NCBI RefSeq assembly: GCF_000407485.1
Contig: NZ_ASWD01000003.1
Location: 496,001 to 560,000 of the forward strand
Reading direction: 5' to 3'
Length of the DNA stretch: 64,000 bases
Source: Enterococcus pallens ATCC BAA-351
GTDB taxonomy: Bacteria; Bacillota; Bacilli; Lactobacillales; Enterococcaceae
Shown here: positions 1 through 10,158 of the stretch, piece by piece
Layout: the number at the start of each line of letters is the position of its first letter
Numbering within the stretch: the stretch's first letter is position 1
Translations under genes and position numbers: made by a program
Notes under the pieces: generated by a model
Database searches by the model: none
Told to the model about the DNA's origin: nothing
What the model saw: only the letters and a program-made list of their open reading frames with translations

Positions 1-963
1 CAAAATTAAACCAATAATCCCATACTGACCTAGAATCGAGTTATAGCTATTATGATAGCCTAATACTTCATTACCTCTATGAAAAGTAAAAGGATACATG
101 CCAACTAAAACTTGTTGACTTGTTTCAAATAATTTCTCATAAAATTCTCGCCATATTTCTTCTCTACCAGTAAAAATATTCACCTCGTCAGAAAAAGCAA
201 CAAAATAAGAAATCGGAAAAATAGTTGTTAGAAAGACTGTATAAATACCTCCGTAAAAGTATTTTAATTTTTCTTTAGCATTTTCGGGGAACACATCTAA
301 AATGACAAAACACACTGTTGCGGCAAATGAAGCTTTAGATTGTACTACCCAAGTACCAACCAGTCCTAACAAGTAAATAGGATATACAATCCAATCACTC
401 CAACCCATTCTTAAAGATTTGAATAAACAAACAGATAGAAAACTTGCTGTCATGACAGACGCCCCAATTGTGTTCGTATTAATCCAAATCTCTTTTAATT
501 TGTTCGTTGGTGCCCAAATAGAATTCCCCTCAGATGGTGGTGGCATCTCTGTAAAAATGCGATACATGGTAATCAATAGGATAACTAATATAATTCCTCC
601 CAGTAATGCCCGGATCCACTTAGTAAAATAGACAATTTTAAAATCAATAACTACGATTATGATTAATGCAGGTATCACATTCTGAAAGAAACCTGCTCCA
701 CGTAAATCAGAAAACTGAGAATAAAATGGAACACTGACAACTGCTAATATCACCCAAACCCAGTCAGCAATACTTAATCGATAAATATTCAATAGTAGTA
801 CAGCAATTGCACCGTATGTTACATAACGGACCATGCCAGTGTACAAGTCAAGCATTGGCTGAGTGCCAATACCGCGTGTCCAGAGAAAATAGCAGGCACT
901 AATCATTACAAAAAGAATGAAAAGGCTAATCGTATTTAAAACATTTGTATCTCTATCTCGCAT
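1..963 (-). CDS. Wzy/O-antigen-polymerase-like membrane protein, 3' end cut by window edge
   Basis: An open frame runs from an ATG at 963, preceded by AAAGGAGAG, without a stop to the left edge (321 codons visible). The product is very hydrophobic, with about nine membrane segments and no signal peptidase site. Close to the edge, residues 304-315 read HNSYNSILGQYG, which resembles the His-Asn motif of the Wzy_C/O-antigen ligase and polymerase family. It follows the 698-residue membrane protein by 21 bases and is the last visible gene of the epa-like operon, so polymerisation or ligation of a wall polysaccharide is a reasonable inference. The exact role and the C-terminus cannot be judged from this window. 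Confidence 0.75.
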   Translation of the reverse strand, partial: MRDRDTNVLNTISLFILFVMISACYFLWTRGIGTQPMLDLYTGMVRYVTYGAIAVLLLNIYRLSIADWVWVILAVVSVPFYSQFSDLRGAGFFQNVIPALIIIVVIDFKIVYFTKWIRALLGGIILVILLITMYRIFTEMPPPSEGNSIWAPTNKLKEIWINTNTIGASVMTASFLSVCLFKSLRMGWSDWIVYPIYLLGLVGTWVVQSKASFAATVCFVILDVFPENAKEKLKYFYGGIYTVFLTTIFPISYFVAFSDEVNIFTGREEIWREFYEKLFETSQQVLVGMYPFTFHRGNEVLGYHNSYNSILGQYGIIGLIL

Positions 964-984
964 TTTTCTCTCCTTTTAATTCTC

Positions 985-3081
985 TTATTGATAATAATTG
1001 TATGGATTTACCGGCAAATTATTTTCAGTCGGATTAGGTAAACTGGAGCCTGAATCAGCAATAGTTGATGGAGTATCTGTATTAGAAGCTGATGAATCTT
1101 CAGGAAAACTCACTTCAAAAATTTGCCATTTACCCTTTTCAGGACCATAAATCCGATTAAAATGGGCATAATTACCAGCATTGTATCCTTCCAAAGGTCT
1201 TTTACTAACCACATATTTTACACCGAGTTCCTTAAGAGGATTAAAATTTATTTCTACAACAAAAGCATCCGGATTTGTTAGTTTAAAAACAGTGTCTCTA
1301 TCAGTAACATATGCATCAATATGAGCGTATCGATTATAAACTTTTTCATTTGTCTTTTCCGGATCAACGTCTTTCCACATCTTCATATCGGGATAAAAAC
1401 GAACAGTATTATAAGTCTTTACTCCTAGTGCAGGTAGAAAATTGTATAAACGATTTTCAGCTATCCAAAGTTGTCCTGGGTCTTCTTGATTCTGTTTCAT
1501 AATTGCTTTTGCTAGGGTCTTTTCATAAATTGCTCCGGTTCCATGAACGACTGGATTTACGAAGAAGCCACAAGCTATCGTACAAATTAGCATTAACAGG
1601 CTGGCTATCTTCTTCTTTCGAGCTAAGATGAACCATATAATTAAAGCGACAACTGCAGTAGTTGCAATCAGGTCAAAGAAGTTGAAATATTTCATCACAG
1701 GTGAATTGACTAATCCTGCGTAAATAGAAATACCTGAGACAAGTACAATTACTCCTCTAAGCCATCGAGGCAAACGTTTCTGATCAAAAATAAAACCAAT
1801 AAACCAAATAGTTAACAACAAAGCAACGAAATTGAAGGTGAATATGGCACGTGTGGTTGGCACATATGATAATAAAGTTGCTTTTGCTAAATTTTCTGAC
1901 AATCCAAAAACCATAAAGGCTAACAAAGCCAAGGAAAAGCTCAGAAGATTCAAGCCTAAATAGTTTTCTTTCCTGAGTTCTTTTTTAAATAAAACAATAA
2001 GCATGAAAGGAACTATCAATACATACAAATTAAAGAATCCCGCTACCTCAGCTTCGTTTGCAATATCAATACCATTTGAAAAAGGTGTTTTCCAATTGGT
2101 TAAAAATAGCAGCATTTGCCATAGCTTTAATCCTCCACCAGTTGATACACGCCGACCAGGATAAAGTGTATTCATTGTAGCATCAAGTGCGTCTTTTGAC
2201 TCTTGGTAAAAGTGGAATAAAACATAACCAATGAACAACAATGCTCCTGCGATTAGAAGCAAATCCAGTCTGTCCCAATTAATTTTTTTACGATAATGTA
2301 TCAACAGTCCAATAAACCAAAACAAAACTAAGTAAGCCAAAATTACTTGATGGGCTGGATACAATACTAACACGAAGCCAATTCCAAAAATTACAATTAG
2401 AAGCATCATTAAACTTCGTAAAATCTTCTTATGATGATTTTCAAAATAATGATAAAAAGCTACCATTAAACCTAAAGTAAAGAATATTAAATCTCCAACA
2501 TGCTGCATAAACCACCATTGAACTGCTGGTGAGAATGCTATCATCAGTGAGCCTAACAATGAAAGATATTTATTCTTTTTGGTTAAAATCATTGACAATT
2601 CGAAACCTAAAAGTATCATAAAAATTATCTTAAAACCCCAATAAAAGGATAGTGCACGATCCTTATCTAAGAAAAAGAACCCCCAGTTGAAAGGTTTTCC
2701 AATTTGAGTAATATCTTTTACTGGCGAATTATAAGCGATAATCATATTCTGACCTGATAATCCGTAGTTTGGATTCACCACTGAAAAATCAGACTCTGCT
2801 TGAGATAGATAAAAAGGCGTTTGAACCATCCATTCGTCTGAGCGAATTGCCCGACTTTGACCAAAAATTACATCTGTTTTTTTACCATCATCTCTTTGAG
2901 AAACAGTATTGTCCCATTCACCAATTGAACTACCGTTTAAATTGAAAGCAACAATGAGAATAAGAAAAACTAATCCGATTAAATAGCGAAATCGTACAAT
3001 AAAATTCACTATTTTCGTCAAAATTCCTTCTCTTTTTTCTCTCACTCTTTCTCTACTTCTTTGTTGCAGTCTGGTCTCCAT
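985..3081 (-). CDS. large polytopic membrane protein of the wall-polysaccharide locus, function unknown
   Basis: This 698-residue protein has a basic N-terminus, a first membrane segment at about residues 30-48, an extracytoplasmic loop, about a dozen further hydrophobic segments to about residue 515, and a soluble C-terminal tail of about 180 residues ending in a Ser/Thr/Pro/Asn-rich stretch. The architecture resembles GT-C type glycosyltransferases and YfhO-like proteins, which use undecaprenyl-linked sugars outside the membrane, but I see no diagnostic catalytic motif. The ATG at 3081 follows a GGGGGA site and overlaps the upstream GT2 gene by 29 bases, which suggests coupled translation. 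In enterococcal epa loci this end is strain-variable. A sugar-transfer or decoration role is inference only. Confidence 0.7.
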   Translation of the reverse strand: METRLQQRSRERVREKREGILTKIVNFIVRFRYLIGLVFLILIVAFNLNGSSIGEWDNTVSQRDDGKKTDVIFGQSRAIRSDEWMVQTPFYLSQAESDFSVVNPNYGLSGQNMIIAYNSPVKDITQIGKPFNWGFFFLDKDRALSFYWGFKIIFMILLGFELSMILTKKNKYLSLLGSLMIAFSPAVQWWFMQHVGDLIFFTLGLMVAFYHYFENHHKKILRSLMMLLIVIFGIGFVLVLYPAHQVILAYLVLFWFIGLLIHYRKKINWDRLDLLLIAGALLFIGYVLFHFYQESKDALDATMNTLYPGRRVSTGGGLKLWQMLLFLTNWKTPFSNGIDIANEAEVAGFFNLYVLIVPFMLIVLFKKELRKENYLGLNLLSFSLALLAFMVFGLSENLAKATLLSYVPTTRAIFTFNFVALLLTIWFIGFIFDQKRLPRWLRGVIVLVSGISIYAGLVNSPVMKYFNFFDLIATTAVVALIIWFILARKKKIASLLMLICTIACGFFVNPVVHGTGAIYEKTLAKAIMKQNQEDPGQLWIAENRLYNFLPALGVKTYNTVRFYPDMKMWKDVDPEKTNEKVYNRYAHIDAYVTDRDTVFKLTNPDAFVVEINFNPLKELGVKYVVSKRPLEGYNAGNYAHFNRIYGPEKGKWQIFEVSFPEDSSASNTDTPSTIADSGSSLPNPTENNLPVNPYNYYQ

Positions 3082-3919
3082 TTTTTTCCCCCAAAATCAT
3101 TTTATACTGTAATAAGGTTTTTCCAGCATAGGAGAAAAGCCCCTTAAAAATTTGTTTAGCACTTCGTAATAATAGTTGCCTCTTGTATTCCGAAACCATC
3201 CCATCCTCGTACTCTGTATAGAATCGACTTTCAGCTGTTAGTATTTGCTCATATCTGGCTACATTCATACTACCCTTATAGTCAAGAACAGATAATTGAT
3301 GGTGTAAAGCTTCTTGCAAGATTTTTATTTGCTCTTTTTCTTGATAAACTTTCCAGCAAAGCCAGTGATCTAAATAATCTAATGAAAAAACTTCGTTGTA
3401 ACCAACAATTTGTTGTAAAAATCTTAATGAAACCACAGCGGCGGAATTAATTACCATCACTTGATTGCGATATGTTTCTCCTCCCATAGGCAGAGAGGTA
3501 TGTAAAGGACGCAACGTGTCATTTCTTACTGGTGAAATTTGTTGTGTCTTATCGTAAATAATTGGTGCAATAACAGCGACATGTTCATTTGCTTTTTTTA
3601 TTTCGTTAATTACCGCTATAAAATACTCGTTGGTCAATTGAGTATCTTGATCCAGAGTAATTAGCCAACGACAGCCTGCCATAAGACTTTTAGGCCATAC
3701 ATAATTGTAAGCTTTTGCCAACCCTTGATTACCTTCAGCAAATCGATAAGTGAACCGCTCATCTGTAAAAACTGGTGTATCTTCCATCGAACTATTGTCA
3801 AAAACAAAAATTTGTCGCAATTCAGGTAAATTATTAAAGGTAAGGATTTGCTGTAAGGTTTGTATTGTTAAAGAATCCGCTGCTTTTAATTGGTACAATA
3901 CAATCACAATATCAAACAA
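3053..3919 (-). CDS. GT2 family glycosyltransferase (rhamnosyltransferase-like)
   Basis: A 288-residue cytosolic GT-A enzyme of family GT2. The N-terminus carries the nucleotide-sugar binding fold (MFDIVIVLYQ), a DNSS turn near residue 43, and the metal-binding acidic motif LDQDTQL at about residues 88-95. This form of the DxD motif is common in rhamnosyltransferases that use dTDP-rhamnose. It lies 21 bases downstream of rmlD, which makes its likely donor, and overlaps the next membrane-protein gene. It probably adds a rhamnose or other sugar to the epa-type polymer on undecaprenyl phosphate. Acceptor and linkage cannot be read from the sequence. Confidence 0.85.
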   Translation of the reverse strand: MFDIVIVLYQLKAADSLTIQTLQQILTFNNLPELRQIFVFDNSSMEDTPVFTDERFTYRFAEGNQGLAKAYNYVWPKSLMAGCRWLITLDQDTQLTNEYFIAVINEIKKANEHVAVIAPIIYDKTQQISPVRNDTLRPLHTSLPMGGETYRNQVMVINSAAVVSLRFLQQIVGYNEVFSLDYLDHWLCWKVYQEKEQIKILQEALHHQLSVLDYKGSMNVARYEQILTAESRFYTEYEDGMVSEYKRQLLLRSAKQIFKGLFSYAGKTLLQYKMILGEKNGDQTATKK

Positions 3920-3940
3920 ATCCTTTTCCTCTTTTCTTCA

Positions 3941-4780
3941 TTACTTTTCTAACTTAAGAAATTGTTCTAAAGCTTCTTCCCAAGTTGGAATGATAAAACC
4001 TAAATCTTTGGCTTTGCTTAAATCCATAACTGAGTATTGTGGGCGTTTTGCCTTCTGAGGATATTCTTCAGAAGTAACCGGCAATACTTCTACATCAGTA
4101 TCTTTTAGAATTTCTTTGGCAAATTCAAACCATGAACAACTATTTTCATTGGACAAATGGTATATGCCAACTGGCGCTTCATTTTCAATTACAAAAGTCA
4201 TAAACTCTGCCAATGTACGTGTCCATGTTGGGCGACCATATTGATCATTTACTACTGTCAACTGCTTGTGTGTTTCAGCCAAACGCTGCATCGTATAAAC
4301 AAAATTATGACCATAGATCCCAAACACCCAAGAAGTACGAATAATATAATAATCATCCATTATTTCTTGTACTGCTTGTTCCCCTAAAAGTTTAGTTCGA
4401 CCATATTCACTTTGTGGATTCGTAATATCATCTACTTGATACATGCCGTTTTTTCTGGTGCCATCAAAAACATAATCAGTGCTGATGTACACTAATTTAG
4501 AACCTGCAGCTTTAGCTGCTTTGGCAACGTTTCTTGTACCACCTACATTGATTTTCTCATCTAATTCTTTACCTTCATCTTCAGCCTTATCAACAGCTGT
4601 ATAAGCTGCACAATGATAAATCAATTCCGGTTTCAAATCATTTATATATGCCATGGTTTTCTCAGCATCCGTAATATCTAAAACATCAGCATCTGTGGAA
4701 ACATATTCCCAACCTTTTTCATCTAAAAGCTTTCTTAACTCAGTTCCTAACTGTCCGTTACCGCCTGTTAACAAGATCAT
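3941..4780 (-). CDS. rmlD: dTDP-4-dehydrorhamnose reductase
   Basis: A 279-residue short-chain dehydrogenase/reductase that catalyses the last step of dTDP-L-rhamnose synthesis, NAD(P)H-dependent reduction of dTDP-4-keto-rhamnose. It shows the N-terminal dinucleotide motif GGNGQLG (residues 6-12), the STDYVFDG motif characteristic of RmlD near residue 99, and the catalytic YGRTK (Tyr-x-x-x-Lys) near residue 126. Length is normal for the family. It is separated from rmlB by a small hairpin (4802-4826), so its expression may be tuned relative to rmlACB. Equivalent to epaH or rfbD in enterococcal naming. Confidence 0.97.
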   Translation of the reverse strand: MILLTGGNGQLGTELRKLLDEKGWEYVSTDADVLDITDAEKTMAYINDLKPELIYHCAAYTAVDKAEDEGKELDEKINVGGTRNVAKAAKAAGSKLVYISTDYVFDGTRKNGMYQVDDITNPQSEYGRTKLLGEQAVQEIMDDYYIIRTSWVFGIYGHNFVYTMQRLAETHKQLTVVNDQYGRPTWTRTLAEFMTFVIENEAPVGIYHLSNENSCSWFEFAKEILKDTDVEVLPVTSEEYPQKAKRPQYSVMDLSKAKDLGFIIPTWEEALEQFLKLEK

Positions 4781-4801
4781 TGAGTATCTCTCCTTTTCTC
4801 C

Positions 4802-4826
4802 AAAAAAGGCAGGTCTCCCTGCCTTT
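4802..4826 (-). terminator. intra-operon hairpin with U tract between rmlB and rmlD
   Basis: Read on the minus strand, AAAGGCAGG and CCTGCCTTT form a 9-bp stem with a GAGA loop followed at once by a run of T. This is the form of an intrinsic terminator, yet rmlD and more genes follow in the same direction. It probably acts as a leaky terminator or a 3'-end stabiliser that lowers expression of the distal genes. Confidence 0.7.
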
Positions 4827-4830
4827 AGAA

Positions 4831-5871
<1,041 letters not shown>

Positions 5872-6453
5872 TTAGATTTCACCGTAAATGAACGGATTTT
5901 CAGCTTCAAATTCTTTTAATGTTGGGTGCTTTTGATCTTTTTCTGAAGTAATTGCTTTATCTATCGCCATAGGCCATTGAATATTCAAATCTGGATCATT
6001 GAAAGCAATCCCTCCATCAGCTTCAGCATCATAGTAATTATCACATTTATATAAGAAGTTTACATTTGGTGTCAGTGTCATAAAGCCATGAGCATATCCT
6101 TTAGGAACTAACAATTGACGATGGTTGTATTCAGACAGAATATAACCTTCCCATTTTCCATAGGTCGGGCTCCCCTTACGAATATCTACAATAACATCTA
6201 ATACAGCACCTGTAACTACTCGAATCAACTTTGTTTGTGCAGAAGCCCCTTTTTGGAAATGTAGTCCTCTCAACACTCCTGGTTGCGCAGACAATGAATG
6301 ATTATCTTGAATAAAGTTCGCTTCAATCCCAGCTTCTTTAAAATCTTTCTCTGAGTAACTTTCAGTGAAAAATCCGCGATGGTCACCAAAAACGGCTGGT
6401 TCTACAATTTTTACATCTGTTAATTTAGTTTCTGTAACAACTAATTTTCCCAT
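5872..6453 (-). CDS. rmlC: dTDP-4-dehydrorhamnose 3,5-epimerase
   Basis: A 193-residue cupin-fold epimerase, third step of dTDP-L-rhamnose synthesis. The conserved segments FTESYSEKDF, FIQDNHSLS and GVLRGLHFQ (catalytic His about residue 65) are present, as is the C-terminal YAHGFMTL and the PDLNIQWP signature. The start ATG shares one base with the rmlA stop (TAATG), a typical coupled arrangement. The missing independent spacing suggests rmlA and rmlC are translated together. Equivalent to epaF. Confidence 0.97.
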   Translation of the reverse strand: MGKLVVTETKLTDVKIVEPAVFGDHRGFFTESYSEKDFKEAGIEANFIQDNHSLSAQPGVLRGLHFQKGASAQTKLIRVVTGAVLDVIVDIRKGSPTYGKWEGYILSEYNHRQLLVPKGYAHGFMTLTPNVNFLYKCDNYYDAEADGGIAFNDPDLNIQWPMAIDKAITSEKDQKHPTLKEFEAENPFIYGEI

Positions 6454-7325
6454 TATGCTTCCTCTTTTGCTAAACGTAATAAGTATTGTCCATACTGATT
6501 TTTTTTCAATGGCTGTGCAAGCTTAACCAATTGATCTTTCGTGATATATCCCATACGGAATGCAATCTCTTCCAAACAAGCAACTTTTAAGTTTTGACGC
6601 TTTTCAATAGTTGAAATAAAAGTTGAAGCTTCCAGTAAAGATTCGTGTGTGCCTGTATCCAACCAAGCAAAACCACGGCTCATTACTTCTACAGAAAGTT
6701 TATTGCGTTTCAAATATTCTTTATTTACATCAGTAATTTCTAATTCACCACGATCAGATGGTTGGATATTTTTAGCAATCTCCACTACATCGTTATCATA
6801 GAAATAAAGTCCTGTCACAGCATAATTAGATTTTGGCTGTTCTGGTTTTTCTTCAATAGAAATAGCTTGCATATGATCATCAAACTCCACTACACCAAAA
6901 CGTTCAGGGTCGTTTACATGATAACCGAATACCGTTGCTCCCTCTTCCTTCGCTGCTGTACGCTGCAACATACGAGATAAACCATCACCATAATAGATAT
7001 TATCCCCCAAGACTAAGCAAACACTATCTTCACCAATAAATTCTTCACCAATAATAAATGCTTGTGCTAAACCGTCAGGACTCTCCTGAACAGCATATTC
7101 TATATGGATCCCTAATTCTTCACCTGATCCAAAGAGATTCTCAAAACGAGGAGTATCTTGAGGTGTCGAAATGATTAAGATTTCTTTAATACCTGCCAGC
7201 ATAAGTGTGGACATAGGATAATAAATCATTGGCTTATCATAAACTGGCATTAATTGTTTAGATGTTGCTTTAGTTAATGGATACAGACGCGTGCCGCTTC
7301 CGCCTGCTAAAATAATTCCTTTCAT
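6453..7325 (-). CDS. rmlA: glucose-1-phosphate thymidylyltransferase
   Basis: A 290-residue nucleotidyltransferase that makes dTDP-glucose from glucose-1-phosphate and dTTP, first step of the rhamnose pathway and the point of feedback by dTDP-rhamnose. It starts [18 protein letters not shown], with the GGSGTRL nucleotide-binding loop, and has [10 protein letters not shown] near residue 110 and [10 protein letters not shown] near residue 160. The frame is open 39 bases further upstream to an ATG at 7364. I choose the ATG at 7325 because it follows AGGAG at good spacing, matches the family N-terminus, and the longer start lies in a likely -10 box. Equivalent to epaE. Confidence 0.97.
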   Translation of the reverse strand: MKGIILAGGSGTRLYPLTKATSKQLMPVYDKPMIYYPMSTLMLAGIKEILIISTPQDTPRFENLFGSGEELGIHIEYAVQESPDGLAQAFIIGEEFIGEDSVCLVLGDNIYYGDGLSRMLQRTAAKEEGATVFGYHVNDPERFGVVEFDDHMQAISIEEKPEQPKSNYAVTGLYFYDNDVVEIAKNIQPSDRGELEITDVNKEYLKRNKLSVEVMSRGFAWLDTGTHESLLEASTFISTIEKRQNLKVACLEEIAFRMGYITKDQLVKLAQPLKKNQYGQYLLRLAKEEA

Positions 7326-7362
7326 GTTTACGCTCCTAACTTTATCTATACATACGTTGTTC

Positions 7363-7368
7363 ATTATA
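7363..7368 (-). promoter_or_regulatory. possible secondary promoter (-10) for rmlA
   Basis: The minus strand reads TATAAT 37 bases upstream of the rmlA start, in a 72-base gap after the GT2 gene. No good -35 hexamer lies 16-18 bases upstream, so this may be a weak internal promoter for the rml genes or chance. Confidence 0.35.
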
Positions 7369-7397
7369 CATGATGTCTTCCTAAAGGAGAAAGTACT

Positions 7398-8141
7398 TTA
7401 CGTATTTTTTTTATTTTCTCTTAGTCTTTTCCTTACTAAATGCCAAGCTTTCCAGCGCCAACGAAATTGCTGCCATTTCGAAGCCGTTGTTTTGATTTCA
7501 GTGGTATTTAATCCATGTCTTCTGTAATAGACTAATTTATCTGGAATAAAGGCCACACCCTTTGTATGGTCAGCAAGCAAGCCGATCCACATATCATGCA
7601 TTGGGACCTCTGCAGGAATCGGCAAAACTAAGGATTTTAGTTCTTTTCGAAAGGCCATTCCGGCTCCAATATAACTGCTTCGGAATAAATTATGCCAGAA
7701 ACCTGATTTAGTATGCCGCATTGCTTGATAAGAAGGAACTAAGGTTTGAAAGTCATTATCAACAATGATTAAGTCTGAGACAACCACTGTTTTTTCTGGA
7801 TTCTTTTGAAAATAGCTTCTCATCACTTCTATTTTATTCATCTGCCAAACATCATCTTGATCACATAAGAAAATTAAATCCTTTTGACCCATTTTGATAG
7901 CTTGTTCGAAATTGCCGATGACTCCTGGTTTTTCATTTTTGAAAAGTTGTATTCTAGGATCTTTTTTCTGATAAGCTAGCAATAATTCCCATGTACCATC
8001 TGACGAAGAATTATCGGAAACAACTAGCTCATCATATTCACTTAACTGTGGCAAAATACTATCTAGCTGTTCTTCAATAAATGCTCTCCCGTTGTAGGTT
8101 GCCATACAAACTGAAACAGATAACGCATGTCCTTCGTGCAT
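7398..8141 (-). CDS. GT2 family glycosyltransferase (RgpB/EpaC-like)
   Basis: A 247-residue GT2 enzyme with the family N-terminus SVSVCMATYNG, the VSDNSSSDGT motif near residue 40, and the DQDD acidic motif near residue 95 that binds divalent metal and the nucleotide sugar. The order LCDQDDVW is typical of alpha-L-rhamnosyltransferases of streptococcal rgp and enterococcal epa loci. The C-terminus is basic, consistent with peripheral membrane contact. It lies between another GT2 gene and rmlA. Early assembly of the rhamnan backbone is inferred from position. Acceptor specificity is not visible. Confidence 0.85.
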   Translation of the reverse strand: MHEGHALSVSVCMATYNGRAFIEEQLDSILPQLSEYDELVVSDNSSSDGTWELLLAYQKKDPRIQLFKNEKPGVIGNFEQAIKMGQKDLIFLCDQDDVWQMNKIEVMRSYFQKNPEKTVVVSDLIIVDNDFQTLVPSYQAMRHTKSGFWHNLFRSSYIGAGMAFRKELKSLVLPIPAEVPMHDMWIGLLADHTKGVAFIPDKLVYYRRHGLNTTEIKTTASKWQQFRWRWKAWHLVRKRLRENKKNT

Positions 8142-8151
8142 GTAATCCTCC

Positions 8152-8964
8152 TTAAAAAAATTGCCAACCCCATTTACTGAAGTATTTTCTCATGGATTGT
8201 AAAAAAATAAAAAATAGTTTTCGACTCTTCACAGCTCCTCGTTCATACAAATGAGTGACTTGGAATCTAGGAGTGTATAGAACTTTATATCCAGCAGTCT
8301 CCATTTTTCGGCAAAGGTCGTTGTCTTCAAAGTACATAAAATAGCGCTCATCAAATCCCTCTACAGCGATGAATTTGGCGACATCTACGACCATAAAGCT
8401 GCCTGAAATCATCCGAACATAACTGTCTTTATTATCGGGAAGATCTCGACATTCGAAAGCGGCCAAACGTTGATTGAATATTTTTTTAACAAATGAGAAT
8501 GGGATAAAACGCAGCATGTAATCAAAAACATCTAATTTCTCACGAATTAAAAATTGAGTAGAACCGTCTTCGTTCAAAATCTTAGGCGCTAACAGGGCAA
8601 CTTCTGGATGTTCACTCAATAATGAAACTAAGCCAGAAAGAACCTCTTCTCCTAAAATTATGTCTGGGTTGAAAATCACCGCATATTCAGAAGGATTGGA
8701 GAGCAAATTGAAATTATGCCCAAAACCAAATCCTCTATTTTCTTCATTAAGCGTCACCTGAATAAAGGGAAATTTTTTATAATCCATTAACCTTCGCTGA
8801 TACTCTGAGGCAGAATGATTATCAAAAATCATAATACGAACCGCCGGATTTTGGCCTAATTTGTCAATTAAAGTATCTAAGCTTAAAAAAATTTTGTCAC
8901 TATTATGAGTAACGATACTAATAGTGACAATCTCTGTTTGTGTATTCATCATTAACTGGCTCAT
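8152..8964 (-). CDS. GT2 family rhamnosyltransferase-like (EpaB-like)
   Basis: A 270-residue GT2 protein. It has the N-terminal strand VTISIVTHNS, the FDNHSAS turn near residue 48, NRGFGFGHN near residue 75, and the acidic motif NPDI near residue 98. The segment FDERYFMYFEDNDLC near residue 208 is the conserved substrate loop of the dTDP-rhamnosyl family (WbbL/RfbF type). The ATG overlaps the tagO stop as ATGA, so the two are translationally coupled. That pairing with the lipid-phosphate initiator suggests it adds the first rhamnose on the lipid-linked GlcNAc, an inference from WbbL and EpaB biology. Confidence 0.85.
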   Translation of the reverse strand: MSQLMMNTQTEIVTISIVTHNSDKIFLSLDTLIDKLGQNPAVRIMIFDNHSASEYQRRLMDYKKFPFIQVTLNEENRGFGFGHNFNLLSNPSEYAVIFNPDIILGEEVLSGLVSLLSEHPEVALLAPKILNEDGSTQFLIREKLDVFDYMLRFIPFSFVKKIFNQRLAAFECRDLPDNKDSYVRMISGSFMVVDVAKFIAVEGFDERYFMYFEDNDLCRKMETAGYKVLYTPRFQVTHLYERGAVKSRKLFFIFLQSMRKYFSKWGWQFF

Positions 8965-10079
8965 TTCTTGAAATATTTCTTTAGGACCTGCGAACGGTAT
9001 TCTTTGTTGCCAAAAAAGCGGAAAGTTTTAGTAATAAAGCTGTACTTTTCACTAATTAACCCTATAAGCTCTAAAAGAAAAGTCAAAGCAAAGCCCATAG
9101 CTATAATTAATACAATTGTTCCAATACGACTAGTGTAATTAATCAGCAAAGCAGTAAATGAAAAAAGTGTCGCAATGGCATAAATAGTCAGCACGGCTCC
9201 TCGATGACCAAAACCTAAATCCATTAATCGGTGATGCAAATGCTGTTTATCTGCAGCAGAGATTGGCATTTTTTTTGCTTTACGACGTACCATGGCAAAG
9301 AACGTATCAGTCACGGGTACCCCTAAGATAATTAAAGGCGTAACTAAAGTAATAAACGTAACATTCTTTAGACCCTGTAAAGAAAGGACGGCTATCATAA
9401 AGCCTAAAAACAAGGCTCCTGTATCTCCTAAATATATCTTTGCTGGATTGAAATTATATGGAAAAAAGCCCATAATGCTGGCCACCAAACAAAAAATAGT
9501 CAAAGAGATATAAGTAGTAGAAGCATGTAAGAAAAAATATCCAATTACGCCAATTGTTGTTAAACCAATGATCGAAACTCCAGCTGCCAAACCATCTAGA
9601 CCATCAATCAAATTTACCGCATTTGTGATACCAAAAATCCAAAATATAGTTGCTGGCAAACTGAGCCAGCCAAGATCCACATGACCGATTATTGGAATTG
9701 TTAAAAAGCTAAAATGAATATCTGAACCAAAATAAATAACCAACGCTGCAATTAAAATACCTAAACTCTTTTGTTTGGGATTTAATTCAAACTTATCATC
9801 TAACACACCCGTGATAACAATCACTGTTCCGCCAATTAAAATAGGTAATAGATATGTATGTGGAATAACGTGACGAAAGAAGAAAAGTGTCGAAAAAGCA
9901 AAGGTAATAAAAATGGGTAATCCACCTGCGCTTGGCATGGGTACTTGATTGATTCGTCGCGCATTTGGCTTATCTACCATTCCTGTCTGAACAGAAATGA
10001 TTTTAAAAATAGGTGTTAAGACAACTGCCATCAGAAATGTAAGGAAATATTTGATAATTAATCCAAACGAGACTATCAT
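8961..10079 (-). CDS. tagO: undecaprenyl-phosphate N-acetylglucosamine-1-phosphate transferase (TagO/EpaA type)
   Basis: A 372-residue polytopic enzyme of the MraY/WecA/TagO family that starts wall polysaccharide synthesis by moving GlcNAc-1-phosphate from UDP-GlcNAc to undecaprenyl phosphate. Visible are about eleven membrane segments, the Mg-binding NAVNLIDGLDGLAAG near residue 155, GDTGALFLGF near residue 218, and the cytoplasmic loop HLHHRLMDLG near residue 282, which distinguishes this branch from MraY. It is first in the epa-like operon, with its own promoter just upstream. In enterococci the orthologue is called epaA. Confidence 0.93.
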   Translation of the reverse strand: MIVSFGLIIKYFLTFLMAVVLTPIFKIISVQTGMVDKPNARRINQVPMPSAGGLPIFITFAFSTLFFFRHVIPHTYLLPILIGGTVIVITGVLDDKFELNPKQKSLGILIAALVIYFGSDIHFSFLTIPIIGHVDLGWLSLPATIFWIFGITNAVNLIDGLDGLAAGVSIIGLTTIGVIGYFFLHASTTYISLTIFCLVASIMGFFPYNFNPAKIYLGDTGALFLGFMIAVLSLQGLKNVTFITLVTPLIILGVPVTDTFFAMVRRKAKKMPISAADKQHLHHRLMDLGFGHRGAVLTIYAIATLFSFTALLINYTSRIGTIVLIIAMGFALTFLLELIGLISEKYSFITKTFRFFGNKEYRSQVLKKYFKK

Positions 10080-10106
10080 TTTGCTACCTACCTTTTCTCA
10101 AAAAAT

Positions 10107-10134
10107 ATTATATCGAATTTATTCCGCTTTACAA
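10107..10134 (-). promoter_or_regulatory. sigma-A-type promoter of the epa-like operon
   Basis: On the minus strand TTGTAA (10134-10129) and a perfect TATAAT (10112-10107) are separated by 16 bases, in the gap between yihY and tagO. It is the best promoter in the 10 kb locus and probably drives tagO through the Wzy-like gene. Confidence 0.7.
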
Positions 10135-10158
10135 CCATCTAAACCAAGCTTATCCAAA

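Noticed and set aside
7326..7364. N-terminal extension of rmlA beginning MNNVC
   Set aside because: It starts within a likely -10 box and lacks a ribosome-binding site, while the ATG at 7325 has AGGAG and the family N-terminus.
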